DNA of 64,000 nt from Sodiomyces alkalinus F11. Taxonomy: Eukaryota > Ascomycota > Sordariomycetes > Glomerellales > Plectosphaerellaceae. The translations under genes and the position numbers were made by a program. Of the stretch, positions 21,150-31,629 are shown one piece after another; position 1 is the first letter of the stretch; every line of letters begins with the position of its first letter. Location: positions 1,279,799 through 1,343,798 of the forward strand of contig NW_021167089.1 of NCBI RefSeq assembly GCF_003711515.1. The letters are read 5' to 3'. The notes under the pieces were generated by a model. That model ran no database searches and was not told the DNA's origin. It worked only from the letters and a program-made list of their open reading frames with translations.

Positions 21150-23242
21150 ATGTCATTCCTCGGCGGCGCAGAGTGCTCTACTTCAGGGAATCCCCTTAGT
21201 CAGTTCCAGAAACACGTCCAGGATGACAATCAGTTACAGAGGGACAGGCTGGCCCAGAGAGGTCCGACTGCGCTCTCCGGCACCTTTAGAAATGCCACGG
21301 CGAACGCACCACAAGATGAGGTGAGTTTGTTACGAGCTAATGTCCCTACCCGACCATCTACCGTATCTCTTTTCCATTGGGACCCCGTTTCTTCCATACT
21401 GACACAAGGTCGCAGAGGATGAACAGTTTCCTCAACCAGCCCCCTAACCTGCAACAAGACATCCCGATGGCCAACGCTGCCGTGCATCTAGACCCCGCAC
21501 ACGCCGCTCACATGCGCGCTGCCTCAGCATCACCAACATGGGCCAACGAATATCAGAACCAGGCTGCCATGGAGTCAGCCTTCAACGCCCCCCCAGGCAC
21601 CCACTTCAGCCCCGAGGACTTTGCCCGGTTCCAGCAGATGAACCAACAGCAGCAGCCTGCTTCGGCTAGGGCAAGCCCCATGCCAGGAGTTGTTCATGGT
21701 TCCCTCTCCAGCCCCCTCAACGCGCCCCAGTCGTCGTCTTCGTCCATGAACTACCAATTTGCCCCGAGCCCTCACATGATGATGAGTCCGCAGCTCTTCC
21801 AGCCCATGATGTCCCACCAAGCGCCCCTCCAGCAGCAACAGCAGTTCCAAGATATCAAGGGCAAGGGGAAACTGGTAGAACTCGACGAGAATAAATGGGA
21901 GGAGCAATTTGCGCAGTTGGAGCTCCAGGACAAAGAAGATACGAAGCAGGCCAGGGCAGCAGAACCGGAGCTCGACGAGATGGACAGGGCGATTCAGTCG
22001 GAGACCAACGAGTTCGGCGACTTCGAGTCCATATGGAAAGGCATCCAGGCCGAGACCGAAGCCGCCCGGTCCATGGTGGATGACGACGTGTTCGACAAGT
22101 TCGACAACAACGACTGGGCGCCACCCGACTTTCAAGGGCTCAGCGGCGACTACTGGGGCAGCCGCCTGGGCGACCCCGTCATCGAGCCCTACCTCTTCGA
22201 GGAGGACAACATCTTCGGCGACGAGAAGAACGCATTTGACGAGGGCGTGCGCATCATGAAGGAAGGCGGCAACCTCTCACTAGCCGCGCTGGCCTTCGAG
22301 GCCGCCGTGCAGCAGGACCCGCAGCATGTCGACGCCTGGGTGTACCTCGGCCAGGCCCAGGCCCAGAACGAGAAGGAGACGGCCGCCCTCCGCGCCCTCG
22401 AGCAAGCCCTCAAGCTCGACCCGAACAACCAGTCGGCCCTCATGGCCCTCGCCGTCTCGTACACCAACGAGGGATACGACTCGACCGCCTACCGCACGCT
22501 CGAGCGCTGGCTCTCCGTGCGCTACCCGCAGATCGTCTCCCCGGAGGCCATCCACCCGCCGGCCGAGCTCGGCTTCACCGACCGCCAGGTCCTCCGGGAA
22601 AAGGTGACGGACCAGTTCATCCGCGCGGCCCAGCTCTCGCCCGACGGCGAGCACATGGACCCGGACGTGCAGGTGGGGCTGGGCGTCCTCTTCTACGGCG
22701 CCGAGGACTACGACAAGGCCGTCGACTGCTTCACCGCCGCGCTCAACTCGTCGGCCCAGGGCGACTCGACCCAGCGGGAGAAGCTCCACCTGCTTTGGAA
22801 CCGCCTCGGCGCCACCCTGGCCAACTCGGGCAAGTCGGAGGAGGCCATCGCCGCCTACGAGAAGGCCCTATCCATCCACCCCAACTTTGTCCGCGCCCGC
22901 TACAACCTCGGCGTCAGCTGCATCAACATCGGCTGCCACAACGAGGCCGCCGCCCACTTCCTCGCCGCCCTCGACATGCACAAGGCCATCGAGCGGAGCG
23001 GCCGCTCCAAGGCGTACGAGATCCTCGGCGGCGGCGGCGGCGCGGGTTCCGCTTCCGCCGCTGGTGGCACCAACACCCACGAGCTTGACGAGAGGCTCGA
23101 CCGCATGACGGCCCAGAACCGCAGCTCTACACTGTACGATACCCTTAGGAGGGTGTTCACACAGATGGGGAGGCGGGACTTGGCAGATAAGGTCATTCCT
23201 GGTGTGGATCCCTCTATCTTTAAGGGGGAGTTTGACTTTTGA
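21150..23242 (+). CDS. PEX5: Pex5, peroxisomal PTS1 import receptor
   Basis: Cycling receptor that binds C-terminal SKL-type signals in the cytosol and docks at the peroxisome. Two exons, 21150-21320 and 21416-23242, joined in phase 0 (GTGAGT donor), give 665 aa. The N-terminus MSFLGGAECSTSGNPLSQF carries the conserved cysteine that is monoubiquitinated for receptor recycling. The disordered half holds aromatic WxxxF/Y-type motifs (WANEY, WEEQF) for Pex14/Pex13 binding. The C-terminal half is the TPR array (for example AALAFEAAVQQDPQHVDAWV, YLGQAQAQNEKETAALRALE, AIAAYEKALSIHPNFVRARY). The protein ends KGEFDF. It is convergent with the REX1-like gene. Confidence 0.97.
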
Positions 23243-23893
23243 GGAACATACATCTCGGGGGGGTTTTTTTTTCTTTCGATATGTATATGAGCATCATACA
23301 GAAGAAGCCCCTGGGTGGGAACACAAGAAATAAAACAAGACGGAAAGGTTGGTCTCCGTGCAAACAAGGTCTATCCGTTGAAAGTCCCATGGTATTGTGG
23401 TGACTTTCGTGTCATGATGGATGAACAAACAGTCGTCCCCATAAGCAAACGGTTCCAAAACGTACAAGCCCATGCATGTCGTCTCGTCCCATGCCTCGGG
23501 GATGGCTGATATCCGCTTTGTTCCGTGGTTGAACAGCAACTGTACCCATACCTATGCCGAAATTCCCCTTATCATGCCCTACATTGACCGGATCGTGTGG
23601 CATATATGCCAGCTGCCGCTCGTTTGTCACATGAATCCGGTGTCGCTGATGATGACCGAAGAAGAAACCAATACGCCCTGCCTTCTAGAGCCCCCCTCCC
23701 CCCCCTCTTTTTTGTAGTCTAACAGTGTGAGCAAAGATTTTACTCCTTTCTGAACCACAGTCCTGGCCAGTATGCGACAAGTCCCTTTCTCAGCCTTTTA
23801 TGTCATGCCAAGCGAACCGCCTGCATGTGACATCGCGGTTCATTTAAATAGATTCCTATTCCCGCCACAGGGGATGAATTATATCGGTGGTCT
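23243..23893. other. intergenic between convergent genes
   Basis: Shared 3' flanks of PEX5 and the REX1-like gene. No gene is supported. Confidence 0.55.
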
Positions 23894-26212
23894 TCATTTC
23901 ACTGATACGAAACCGATGCCTTCTCGTGCCCGCCGGACCGCCCGGCGCAGAGCCTGGTCTTCCGCATCGGTCCACTTGACGCTGAGCTGGTCCCACTTGC
24001 GACCAGGGGTGTTGTATTCCCTTTTCCACTGGGCGTGCAAGGCTTGCAGCCGTGCCATCTCCCTCGGGTCCCCAGAGCCGGAGAAGACGATGAAAGCGGT
24101 GCATTTGGGAAGAGCCGCGTGGATGCGCTGCAGCCGGTCGGTGAGACGGGCAAGGCACTGCTCCAGGGACGAGCGGGGATCGGCGTCATTCTCATCGGCC
24201 AGTTGTGGTTGCTGGCGCTGGTGCTGCTGCTGCTGCTGGTGCTGGTGCTGCTGTAGCGCCGGGTCAGTGTCCCCGCCGTCGCCGTTGCGGGGATCCGTGT
24301 TGGATGGCGGGCCGCCGTCGCTGTTGGACTGGTCGGACCGGTTGGTATTCCACCAACCCTGATGGGCTTCAAGCTCTCGCATGCGCGCCCAGACGAAGTC
24401 AACGCCTCCGCCGCGGATCTCGCGGCCATCTGGATCGCCCTGGACGGCGCGGATCACGCCCTGGACGACATCTTCGTCGGACTTGCAACCGATCCGATGC
24501 GTAGCTCCGGCGCCGGGTCCCTTGGAAGGTTCGCCCCAGTCGATGGCCGCGGTGCTTTTGCCCGTGGCCAAGCCACCCAGAGCGCTCTCGCCGGCTTGGG
24601 CTTTATAGGAGGTGCCCGCTCGAGCGAGGCGGCGGAACAGGTTCTCCCCTTGCGCGTCTGATGTGCCCCAGAGCTTCCCCTTCTCGCATTTCTGCCGCAC
24701 AAGGTCAAGGCAAGCGCGTGCGTCCTCGACGGGGTTGTGGCCCTGGGCGCCACCGCGCTGAATTTCGCGATGCAGGTATTTTTGCGTCAACCACTTGAGG
24801 GAGGACTTGAGCGGAGGGCCGCGCGGGTGCGGGTAGATCAGGCTCGTATCGACGATGAAGGGGTGCGACAGACGGAGGGCTTTGAGGTCGGACTCGAGGG
24901 AATGGCCAATGAGAATGGTGCGAGGGGTGATGAGGTCGAGAAGTCTGGCTTGGATATCTTGGAGAGTGATGGTGACGGGGGCCAGCATGGCTTCGGTGAT
25001 GCCGGAGAAGTGGGTGACGTAGTTTGTGATGGGCTTTTCTGGCTTGACCAGCTCGTCCATGATGATCTCGCCCGACCACGCCAGGACGCTGATACGGGTG
25101 AGGGAGTATTCGTCTTCGCCGGTCATGCACATTTCGCAGTCCAGCGCCAGACAGTCACGACCTGCGGTCACGCTCCCCTGTTCGACCTCTTCTTCGGGCA
25201 CCTGGGCGTCTTCGAGTGACTCGACGCGGGTGGCGACCCAGCCCTGGGGGGGTTGGAAGGCGGCGCGCCTGTCGGGATCCTGGATCAGAGCGGGATGGAG
25301 GAGATGGCCGTTCGACTCGAGCTCCTCCTCCGAGGCCAGGTATTCGGTTATGCGGGTGCGTTCGTTCTTCCAGCCGTGAGGTTCTTTTGCCGCCTTGACG
25401 CCTTTGGCCTTATCCTTGGGCAGCGGGGCGGTGAGGAAGGTGCCGAGGGGCGAGTGCAACTTCATATGCTTATCGTCTCCGGGGGCACGGACGGGCCAGA
25501 GGTGGGGGAACATGTCGACAAAGGGCTTGAGGACATCGGGCAGCCATTCCGACTTGAGCAGACGGGGGTAGAAATCGTCCGGAGACGTGATGGAGCGGTT
25601 CTCGTCCTTGGGGGGAGTCGAGTTGTAGGTGTCGAAGTTGACCTTTTCGGTGAACATGGCCTCCTCGAGGCCGGGGACCGTTACGACGACAATCTTTCGG
25701 AACTGCGGGCGATGCTGAACGGCCACCCATTGCGGCGCAGGACCGTCGGCGAAGATGTAGAGGATGAGGTCGCGTAGCTGGGCGATATTGATCTTGGAGT
25801 AGAGCTTCGCGGCGGAGAAAAATGATATGGCAGGGTAGGAATTCGAGCCGTCACGGGGAATCTTCTTAGCCTTCTTGCTGGCGCGTTCGACCTTCTGCCA
25901 ACCGCCGCCGTCGTCTTCCTGCTCGTCGTGGGGTGCGGCTCGCTTGAGGGCGCCGCTGCTCTGGCTCGTAGAAGAAGAAACGTCTGGAGAACTGGCCCCG
26001 GGACCCGCGAGGTTTTCTTCCTGTCCGATCACGGCATCGTTCTTCTGTTCGTTCTGTTCGTTCTGTTCGGATTCGACGGCGACAGCCACTTGGAGCTGTC
26101 CAATGGTGTCGGCAAGGCCGCCGGGAGCGAGTGCGGCGGTTGCAGCTTCAGCTGCTGCAAAAGCTTCGGCTTCGAGCCTCGCACGTTTTTTTGCATTTTG
26201 TTTCTTCCCCAT
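23894..26212 (-). CDS. REX1: REX1-like DEDDh 3'-5' RNA exonuclease
   Basis: Nuclear RNase D/oligoribonuclease-type exonuclease that trims 5S rRNA, 5.8S rRNA and tRNA 3' ends. Single exon, 772 aa, from MGKKQNAKKRARLE; the frame upstream lacks coding character. The exonuclease domain is at about residues 352-515: LALDCEMC (D, E), GHSLESDLKAL (D) and HNPVEDARACLDL (H, D) supply the full DEDDh set. The N-terminus is basic and then low-complexity. The C-terminal third has an H/Q-rich stretch followed by a helical tail ending IGFVSVK, beyond the yeast domain layout but common in filamentous fungi. It is divergent from the Mis18 gene. Confidence 0.92.
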   Translation of the reverse strand: MGKKQNAKKRARLEAEAFAAAEAATAALAPGGLADTIGQLQVAVAVESEQNEQNEQKNDAVIGQEENLAGPGASSPDVSSSTSQSSGALKRAAPHDEQEDDGGGWQKVERASKKAKKIPRDGSNSYPAISFFSAAKLYSKINIAQLRDLILYIFADGPAPQWVAVQHRPQFRKIVVVTVPGLEEAMFTEKVNFDTYNSTPPKDENRSITSPDDFYPRLLKSEWLPDVLKPFVDMFPHLWPVRAPGDDKHMKLHSPLGTFLTAPLPKDKAKGVKAAKEPHGWKNERTRITEYLASEEELESNGHLLHPALIQDPDRRAAFQPPQGWVATRVESLEDAQVPEEEVEQGSVTAGRDCLALDCEMCMTGEDEYSLTRISVLAWSGEIIMDELVKPEKPITNYVTHFSGITEAMLAPVTITLQDIQARLLDLITPRTILIGHSLESDLKALRLSHPFIVDTSLIYPHPRGPPLKSSLKWLTQKYLHREIQRGGAQGHNPVEDARACLDLVRQKCEKGKLWGTSDAQGENLFRRLARAGTSYKAQAGESALGGLATGKSTAAIDWGEPSKGPGAGATHRIGCKSDEDVVQGVIRAVQGDPDGREIRGGGVDFVWARMRELEAHQGWWNTNRSDQSNSDGGPPSNTDPRNGDGGDTDPALQQHQHQQQQQHQRQQPQLADENDADPRSSLEQCLARLTDRLQRIHAALPKCTAFIVFSGSGDPREMARLQALHAQWKREYNTPGRKWDQLSVKWTDAEDQALRRAVRRAREGIGFVSVK

Positions 26213-27242
26213 GATCACACGTAGATCATGTGGCACGGTTGATGTCGGTCGCAATGATCTAGGATTGTCTTTGAGGCAGAAGAGTAAGAACAGATGCTTC
26301 GCTCCGGGGGGAGTGATGGTTATAATGCTTGGGGAGGTATCTCGTGGAGGGGTTGTAGGGAAGAAAAAAAAGAAGCTTGGGACATTTCTTCGCAAGTATG
26401 GAGTACGTCGTGCAGAGGGACGTACTTCGTACCTTAGTACGGTATTAAAGATTCAGAGGTAGCATCGTGTTCCCATAATTTCAGAGTACAAAGCTCATGC
26501 AAAGTTCCTACGGCGGCATAACTACCTTAGCTAGTTTTAAGAAGTATTTTGCTAGGGGAGGTTCAGACAGAGACAGACTACTGTTTTGCTTTCAGAAGGT
26601 ATATCTGGCGTACCTTACCTACCTACGTATATATGGCCATAATATGAAGAAAGGTACCTATGAAGGCACGGAGGTAGGTACGGAGGTAGGTACGAAGCAT
26701 CGCGCCTGCCATCTCTGTGTTCTGGGGGTGTGGGTCTCTAGTCTGATGCTAGACCAATGGCAGGAAAGAATATTATGGGGAGCTCAATTTATCTCCAGAC
26801 GCTTCACTCCTTCAACCTCTTTCACCCTCTTCAGTCTTACGGAATTTCATACAATCGACTCCAACCTCAACCAACCTTTGCTTTGTATACCTTTAGCCAG
26901 CAACTCCTTCGGTCCCATTGTTTCTCTCATTGGATTAGAACATTGCGTGGTTGGATTCATTTTCTTCATCTATTCGCTCTGTTTTCACTACTCTTCAACC
27001 AATACGCATACATATTCCAACATCCTGTATATCAACTTACCGAGCAAGACAACCCGTTTCTTCATAATACATCGGCATCTCAGACATACCAAGCTCCCGA
27101 AGGAACCTGCCTCAACTCCATGGAATTCGTCACAAACTGCTTAGTCTGCTCCCACCTCAACAATCTACCTCTTGCTACCTGGTAGACGCATGTCCGACGA
27201 CAGCCTTCCCGACGTTTTCCTGGACGCCTCTTTCCATTCGTC
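26213..27242. other. divergent promoter region, REX1-like / Mis18
   Basis: A 1-kb bidirectional promoter. It contains TAGGTACGGAGG-type repeats at about 26660-26695 and a C/T-rich leader from about 26790. Two upstream ATGs (27120 and 27190) precede the Mis18 start. Confidence 0.5.
27120..27185 (+). promoter_or_regulatory. upstream ORF in the Mis18 leader
   Basis: A 21-codon frame from ATG 27120 to TAG 27183-27185 ends 57 nt before the Mis18 start. A second upstream ATG at 27190 overlaps the main start in another frame. If both are in the mRNA, translation of Mis18 would depend on leaky scanning or reinitiation. The transcript start is unknown, so this is tentative. Confidence 0.35.
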
Positions 27243-29053
27243 ATGGAGACCCTGCGCTGCCAATGCGTCTCCTGCAACTCGGACTTGGCCAGTTTTGTCA
27301 ATCTTTGGGTACAGATTGGAAAAGGCTACTGTAGTCCCGTCATCGAGGCCGAGAACATCAAGTTGGATCCGAAAGGACCCCAACGCGGTGGTGAGAGCGG
27401 GACCCTTGTAGCAGATTGGTACAGTAGTCCCTTGATATGTCGGCTCTGGTACAGCATATCCATGTTGCTGAGGCGCTGCCGCTAACACGCCTTGCTCTTG
27501 CTCTCACGCCCTCAAAGTCTGCTTCAGGATCTCGTGTGCATCAAGTGCCAGAGCAATGTCGGACTTAAATGCGTGACCTCTCCAGTCAATCATGTGTTAC
27601 ATGAGTGAGTCTATGTCCTCATAAATCCTAGTCCGCACGTCCCACTGAGAAAGAGGGGGGGAAACCCACAAGCAATCAAATTCTTCTCCGCCGATCAGCT
27701 GTGACCTTGCGGGCCCCTAGAGCTCGCAAGGAATCCGAGTTGAACATCCAGAGGTCTCTCAAACTGAGGCAGCCTGTCACGTCCGAACCCCAGCAGGCTA
27801 CCTCATCGGACGACCGCACCCCCGGGGATAGGCCGCGTGCCAGTGCCGCTGAGAATGGTGTACACTGTCAGGGGAGCTACGCTTCAGTCAGTGCAACGCC
27901 CCTCGGGCTGGAACGTCTTCAAGCCGATTTGGAGACCCAACGCGCCGACATTGATCGGATCGACACGGCGGCATACCAGGTGGTGTCATCGTTCGACAAC
28001 TCCATGAGCCGCATCGACCGAGAGATGCAGATGCTCAACGACACCGTCAGAGACCTACGCCGGGACCTGGAGGCCAACAAGCATGAGCTGCGACCCCTGA
28101 AGGCTGGGCTGTCTGCCGTCGAGGCAAACGTCTCCGACAAGAGTGCCCTCGCCAAACTCGAGAGCCAGCTGGAGATGACCAACGCCGCCGTCTCGGCCAT
28201 GCGGAAGTTGGCTACCAGCGCCAAGACGGCCACCCATCACCTGCAGGCCGACCTCCAAGGCTCGAATAGGGAGATGCGCACCTTGCAGACCGAGACGTCC
28301 TCTTTGCGTCAGGAACTGAACGCCGCCAAGAAAAATGCGAAAGATGCCCTGGCTGCATCCAAAGAGCAAGAGCGGCAGTTTTCCGTCCTTCAGTCGGAGC
28401 TCGGGCAGATGAGGGAGGCCATGGCCCAGGACCGCGCCAGGCGGCCCGAGCCGCCGAAATCCGATTATCCCACCAACGAACTCGAGATCATCACTGCCAA
28501 CGTCTCCAAGATTGGCAGAGAAGCTGGACAGATCAGCAGCCTGCAGATGGAGTTTGACCTGTTCAAGTCACGAATGAGGAGGCTGGAAGGCCGCGTGAGC
28601 GTCTGTGAAGCGAAAGATGTGAATGAAACCCAAAGGGGAATGGACGTCGGCGATGGGCGGCAGCCCGCCGGGGCGGCAAACGCGGGTGATGATGATGATG
28701 ATCATGCGCAATCTTGGTTCCCCCAGGAGGGTGCCCGCAAAAGACGAGCTGCCGGTGTGAGAGACCCCGGGACAACAGGTGCTGACATCGAAACCCCCCC
28801 AAAACAAAAACGGGTTGCGCATCCTCGAGATGACGTACGGCCCGACACCGCGAGTTCGCCCATCGACGTTCCCTTGCCCCACGCATCATCCGGCCGGAAT
28901 AGAACCGTCTCCGCAGTGACTAGCAGTAGCAGTCGACAAGTCAACAGTCGGCGACAGACCATGGCTGGAGTCCAAGGAAGGAGCGCGGTAAAACGGAAGT
29001 CCCGAGGAGGGGACGATGCACTTGACGCCATATACACTCCTCCGGGCGATTGA
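27243..29053 (+). CDS. MIS18: Mis18-domain kinetochore protein
   Basis: Mis18/Yippee-fold protein; in fission yeast and animals Mis18 licenses centromeric CENP-A loading. Three exons, 27243-27418, 27518-27604 and 27673-29053, give 547 aa. The zinc-binding pairs are CQCVSC near the N-terminus and CIKC in exon 2; also typical are NLWVQIGKGYCSP and GLKCVTSPVNHV. The exon 1-2 join (TG|T) restores ADCLLQDLVC, which fits the family, whereas reading through gives a stop. The long C-terminal part (about residue 130 on) has a coiled coil (LRRDLEANKHELRPLKAGL and following heptads), then a disordered basic tail with nuclear-signal-like KRK. That extension is much longer than in yeast Mis18. Its stop lies 120 bp from the stop of the convergent SET/MYND gene. 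Confidence 0.88.
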
Positions 29054-29173
29054 AAAGTGCCATGACTTAAGACAGGCTGCCCCATCTCAATGAACACTTA
29101 CACTAACCATCAGAAACCCGTACGCGTACGGCTTTACGTCCCTGTGCATCTGGGTACATCAGCCAATCATCCA

Positions 29174-31196
29174 TCAACCGCTCTCATCACTCCACGCGCA
29201 GAGGTCCTTGTTCAACCCGAAATCAAGAGCCAACACCGCCTTCCCCAAGGCAGCCAGGGCACGAACTGGTTTGATCACGCCAAAGTCGAAAAAGTCCGCC
29301 ATCTGCTTCTCAAACGGTCCCAGATTCCACGCCTTGATCAACCCGTTTTCCCTCTCGCGTCCCTCTAGGCTCTCGAGCTCCTCCAAGGTCTCCTTGGCTG
29401 TTCGGTACACCGCCCACTCTTCCGAGTGTCCGAGCGGCGTCCAGCGGATGATGAGGAGTAGCACCATCTGGCATAGCGATAACTGGTCCAGCTTCTCGAG
29501 CGTATCCAGATCCTCCTTGTCCAGGGGAACCACCCGACTCACGCGCCTCGCGAACCGGCCTAGTTCTCCCTCGTTGGGGGCCGTGTTGGTCAGAACGGTC
29601 GCGATGGCTATGCATCCCTTGAGTCTTTGGACGTGGAACGGTTCGACGAATCGAAACGGGTCGCTCTCGACCGCTGCTAGGCAAGCCGCCGCCAGGGCTG
29701 CCTCAAAGTTGCCCCGGTTGGCGTAGTACCCGACCGTCTCGGAGAGCAAGTTCGGCACCGGCCCGATGGCCCACTCATTAGACTCGGAGACGCCACTCTG
29801 CACGTACGCACGCTGTAGCTGGTGGCGTCTGTCTATGAGGGAGGCGGACTTCTTATTGGGAGGGAGGATGTCGTCGGCCGCTGGCTTTCGCTTTCGAGTG
29901 CCTTCCCTAGTGTCGCTGAGTGCACCGAGTGACTTGTCGAGGTCCGGCACGAGGCTGATGGCGTTTAGCGCAATGACGGATGCTGGGGCGCGCATAGCCA
30001 CCTGGTAATTGTCGAGGTCTTCCTTGCAACGGAGGCATCTACACTCGAAGAAGTACAGATCCAAGTCCCGTTTTCGGCGGGCCAAGGGCTGCGTGCAGTC
30101 TGAATCCGCGGCATGTCAGTCAGTCAACCATATATATAGCAAAGGGGACCAGGGAGAGGAAACGTGAATGATGAAAGGGAAAGAAAAGAGAAGAAAGCCA
30201 TGCAAGGCAAGCAGTGTGGCGTACCAATGTACGAGACTTCAACTTCCTCCCCCGGCTTGATATCCCTGAGAGCCCGGAGGAATGCCTTCCTCCCGCTGAA
30301 AGTAACAGTTGCATTAGGAATGCAAGAATGATTGACCATGGCCAACGTAGGGTCGAGGAAGATGCCATCGCTCTCAGACGAATCATCTGCCCTGCTAAAC
30401 GCATTGGTCTGGATCTAAAGTTGAAGAAGAATGGAGAAAACACACCATAGTTAGCCAGAGTCTCATTGCACACTCCCGCTCTTCAGTCCCTTTTGAGGGG
30501 ATAAAAACAAACCTTGCACATGATTTCCACAACCCTCCTCACGTCCGCCTCTGCCGTGCCAATGCCAGTCTCCTGCTTCACAAACGAAGGCACCACCCGC
30601 CCCGGCACCTCCATGTTCAGCCACGCCTCCCGCCGCGCCTCGAACTCACGGACGTTTCCCTCCAGCTCCGTCTCCACAGCCCCGTACAAGTCCGGACGAA
30701 GCAGCACCTGCATCGCGGCGCGACAAAAGGCAGGCAGCGGCGCGCCGTCAGGCAGAGTCGAAGGAGTGGTTGACGAACCTGACCCGCCCGACCGCCCGGA
30801 GCCAGAAGAGACGGCCGCGAGGGCCGACGCGCCCGCCCTTCGCAACGGCTTGCATTCCTTCCCGTGGATCAGCGCCCAGTGCGCCTTCTGACACGTCGCC
30901 CCGCAGTACGCTACTGAACGGCAGGCGGTGCACCGCTTCAGCGTCTTTCCCGCCGCCGTGAGGCAGTAGTTGCAGGTTGAGGTGCGGGAGGCCGTCGCCG
31001 GCAGCACGAGCGGGTTGGAGGAGGCTGAGCGTGTTGTTTTAGATGGGTGAGAAGCAGAATATGACGAGGGAAATTGGCCGATGAGAGCGCCGGGTGCGAA
31101 AGACCGCGTTGCGTGGACCGAGCGGCCTTTGGGAGAGCTTCTCGTTCCACGAATTTCGAAGCCCTGGCCGTCAGATGTCATTGCCTCTATCTGCAT
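29174..31196 (-). CDS. SET and MYND domain protein (SMYD-like)
   Basis: Putative protein lysine methyltransferase. Exons 31196-30513, 30414-30225 and 30099-29174 give 599 aa. The order is an N-terminal split SET segment (GRSVHATRSFAPGALIG), a MYND zinc finger at about residues 75-115 (CNYC, CTAC, YCGATC, H...C), the SET core IQTNAFSRADDSSESDGIFL then MVNHSCIPNA and EEVEVSYIDCTQP, and a post-SET cysteine cluster CRCLRC. The NHSC and SYID motifs expected for SAM binding are intact. The helical C-terminal half resembles the TPR-like region of SMYD proteins. The first intron removes an open stretch that could mimic an exon. Start is M at 31196, with ATG 31181 as an alternative. Confidence 0.9.
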
Positions 31197-31629
31197 GTCT
31201 CTGAAGTAAGTAAGAGAAAATAATAAGTGGTTTATACATACGTATATATCAGAACAGGCTTTTGATTTTGATCTTTCAAACTTGGTTGTCGAATCGATCT
31301 GTTATCACTATCAATGAGACGACGTCAAAGTCGGGTGGGGCAGCTGATGGAGCTTTGTGAAATTGTTAGTACAACTGCGGTGAGACCAAGCGATTCGTTA
31401 TCCTCAGATGTCGCTCGCCAAGAACGGGCAACGATATTTCGCATTACTGTACTACTTCCCGTCGCCCATCGCCCGCGGCCCACGCATCGATTTACCAAGG
31501 CAGAGGCGTATTTCTTCCTTCATCTCCTCTTCCTCTTCCTCCTCCTCCTCTGAGGAACAAACAATCAAGCACCGCCTAATGCACGGTAGCTTACGTTTTT
31601 GCAACCATTCGTCCGGCTGCAGGCTGCAG

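Noticed and set aside
22280..22789. 169-codon minus-strand frame, and several other frames within PEX5
   Set aside because: Shadows of a GC-rich, codon-biased PEX5 exon.
30420..30512. Possible extra exon (VCNETLANYG) in the SET/MYND gene
   Set aside because: It cannot be joined in phase with strong signals. Removing the whole interval as one intron gives the canonical KIQTNAF sequence of SET proteins.
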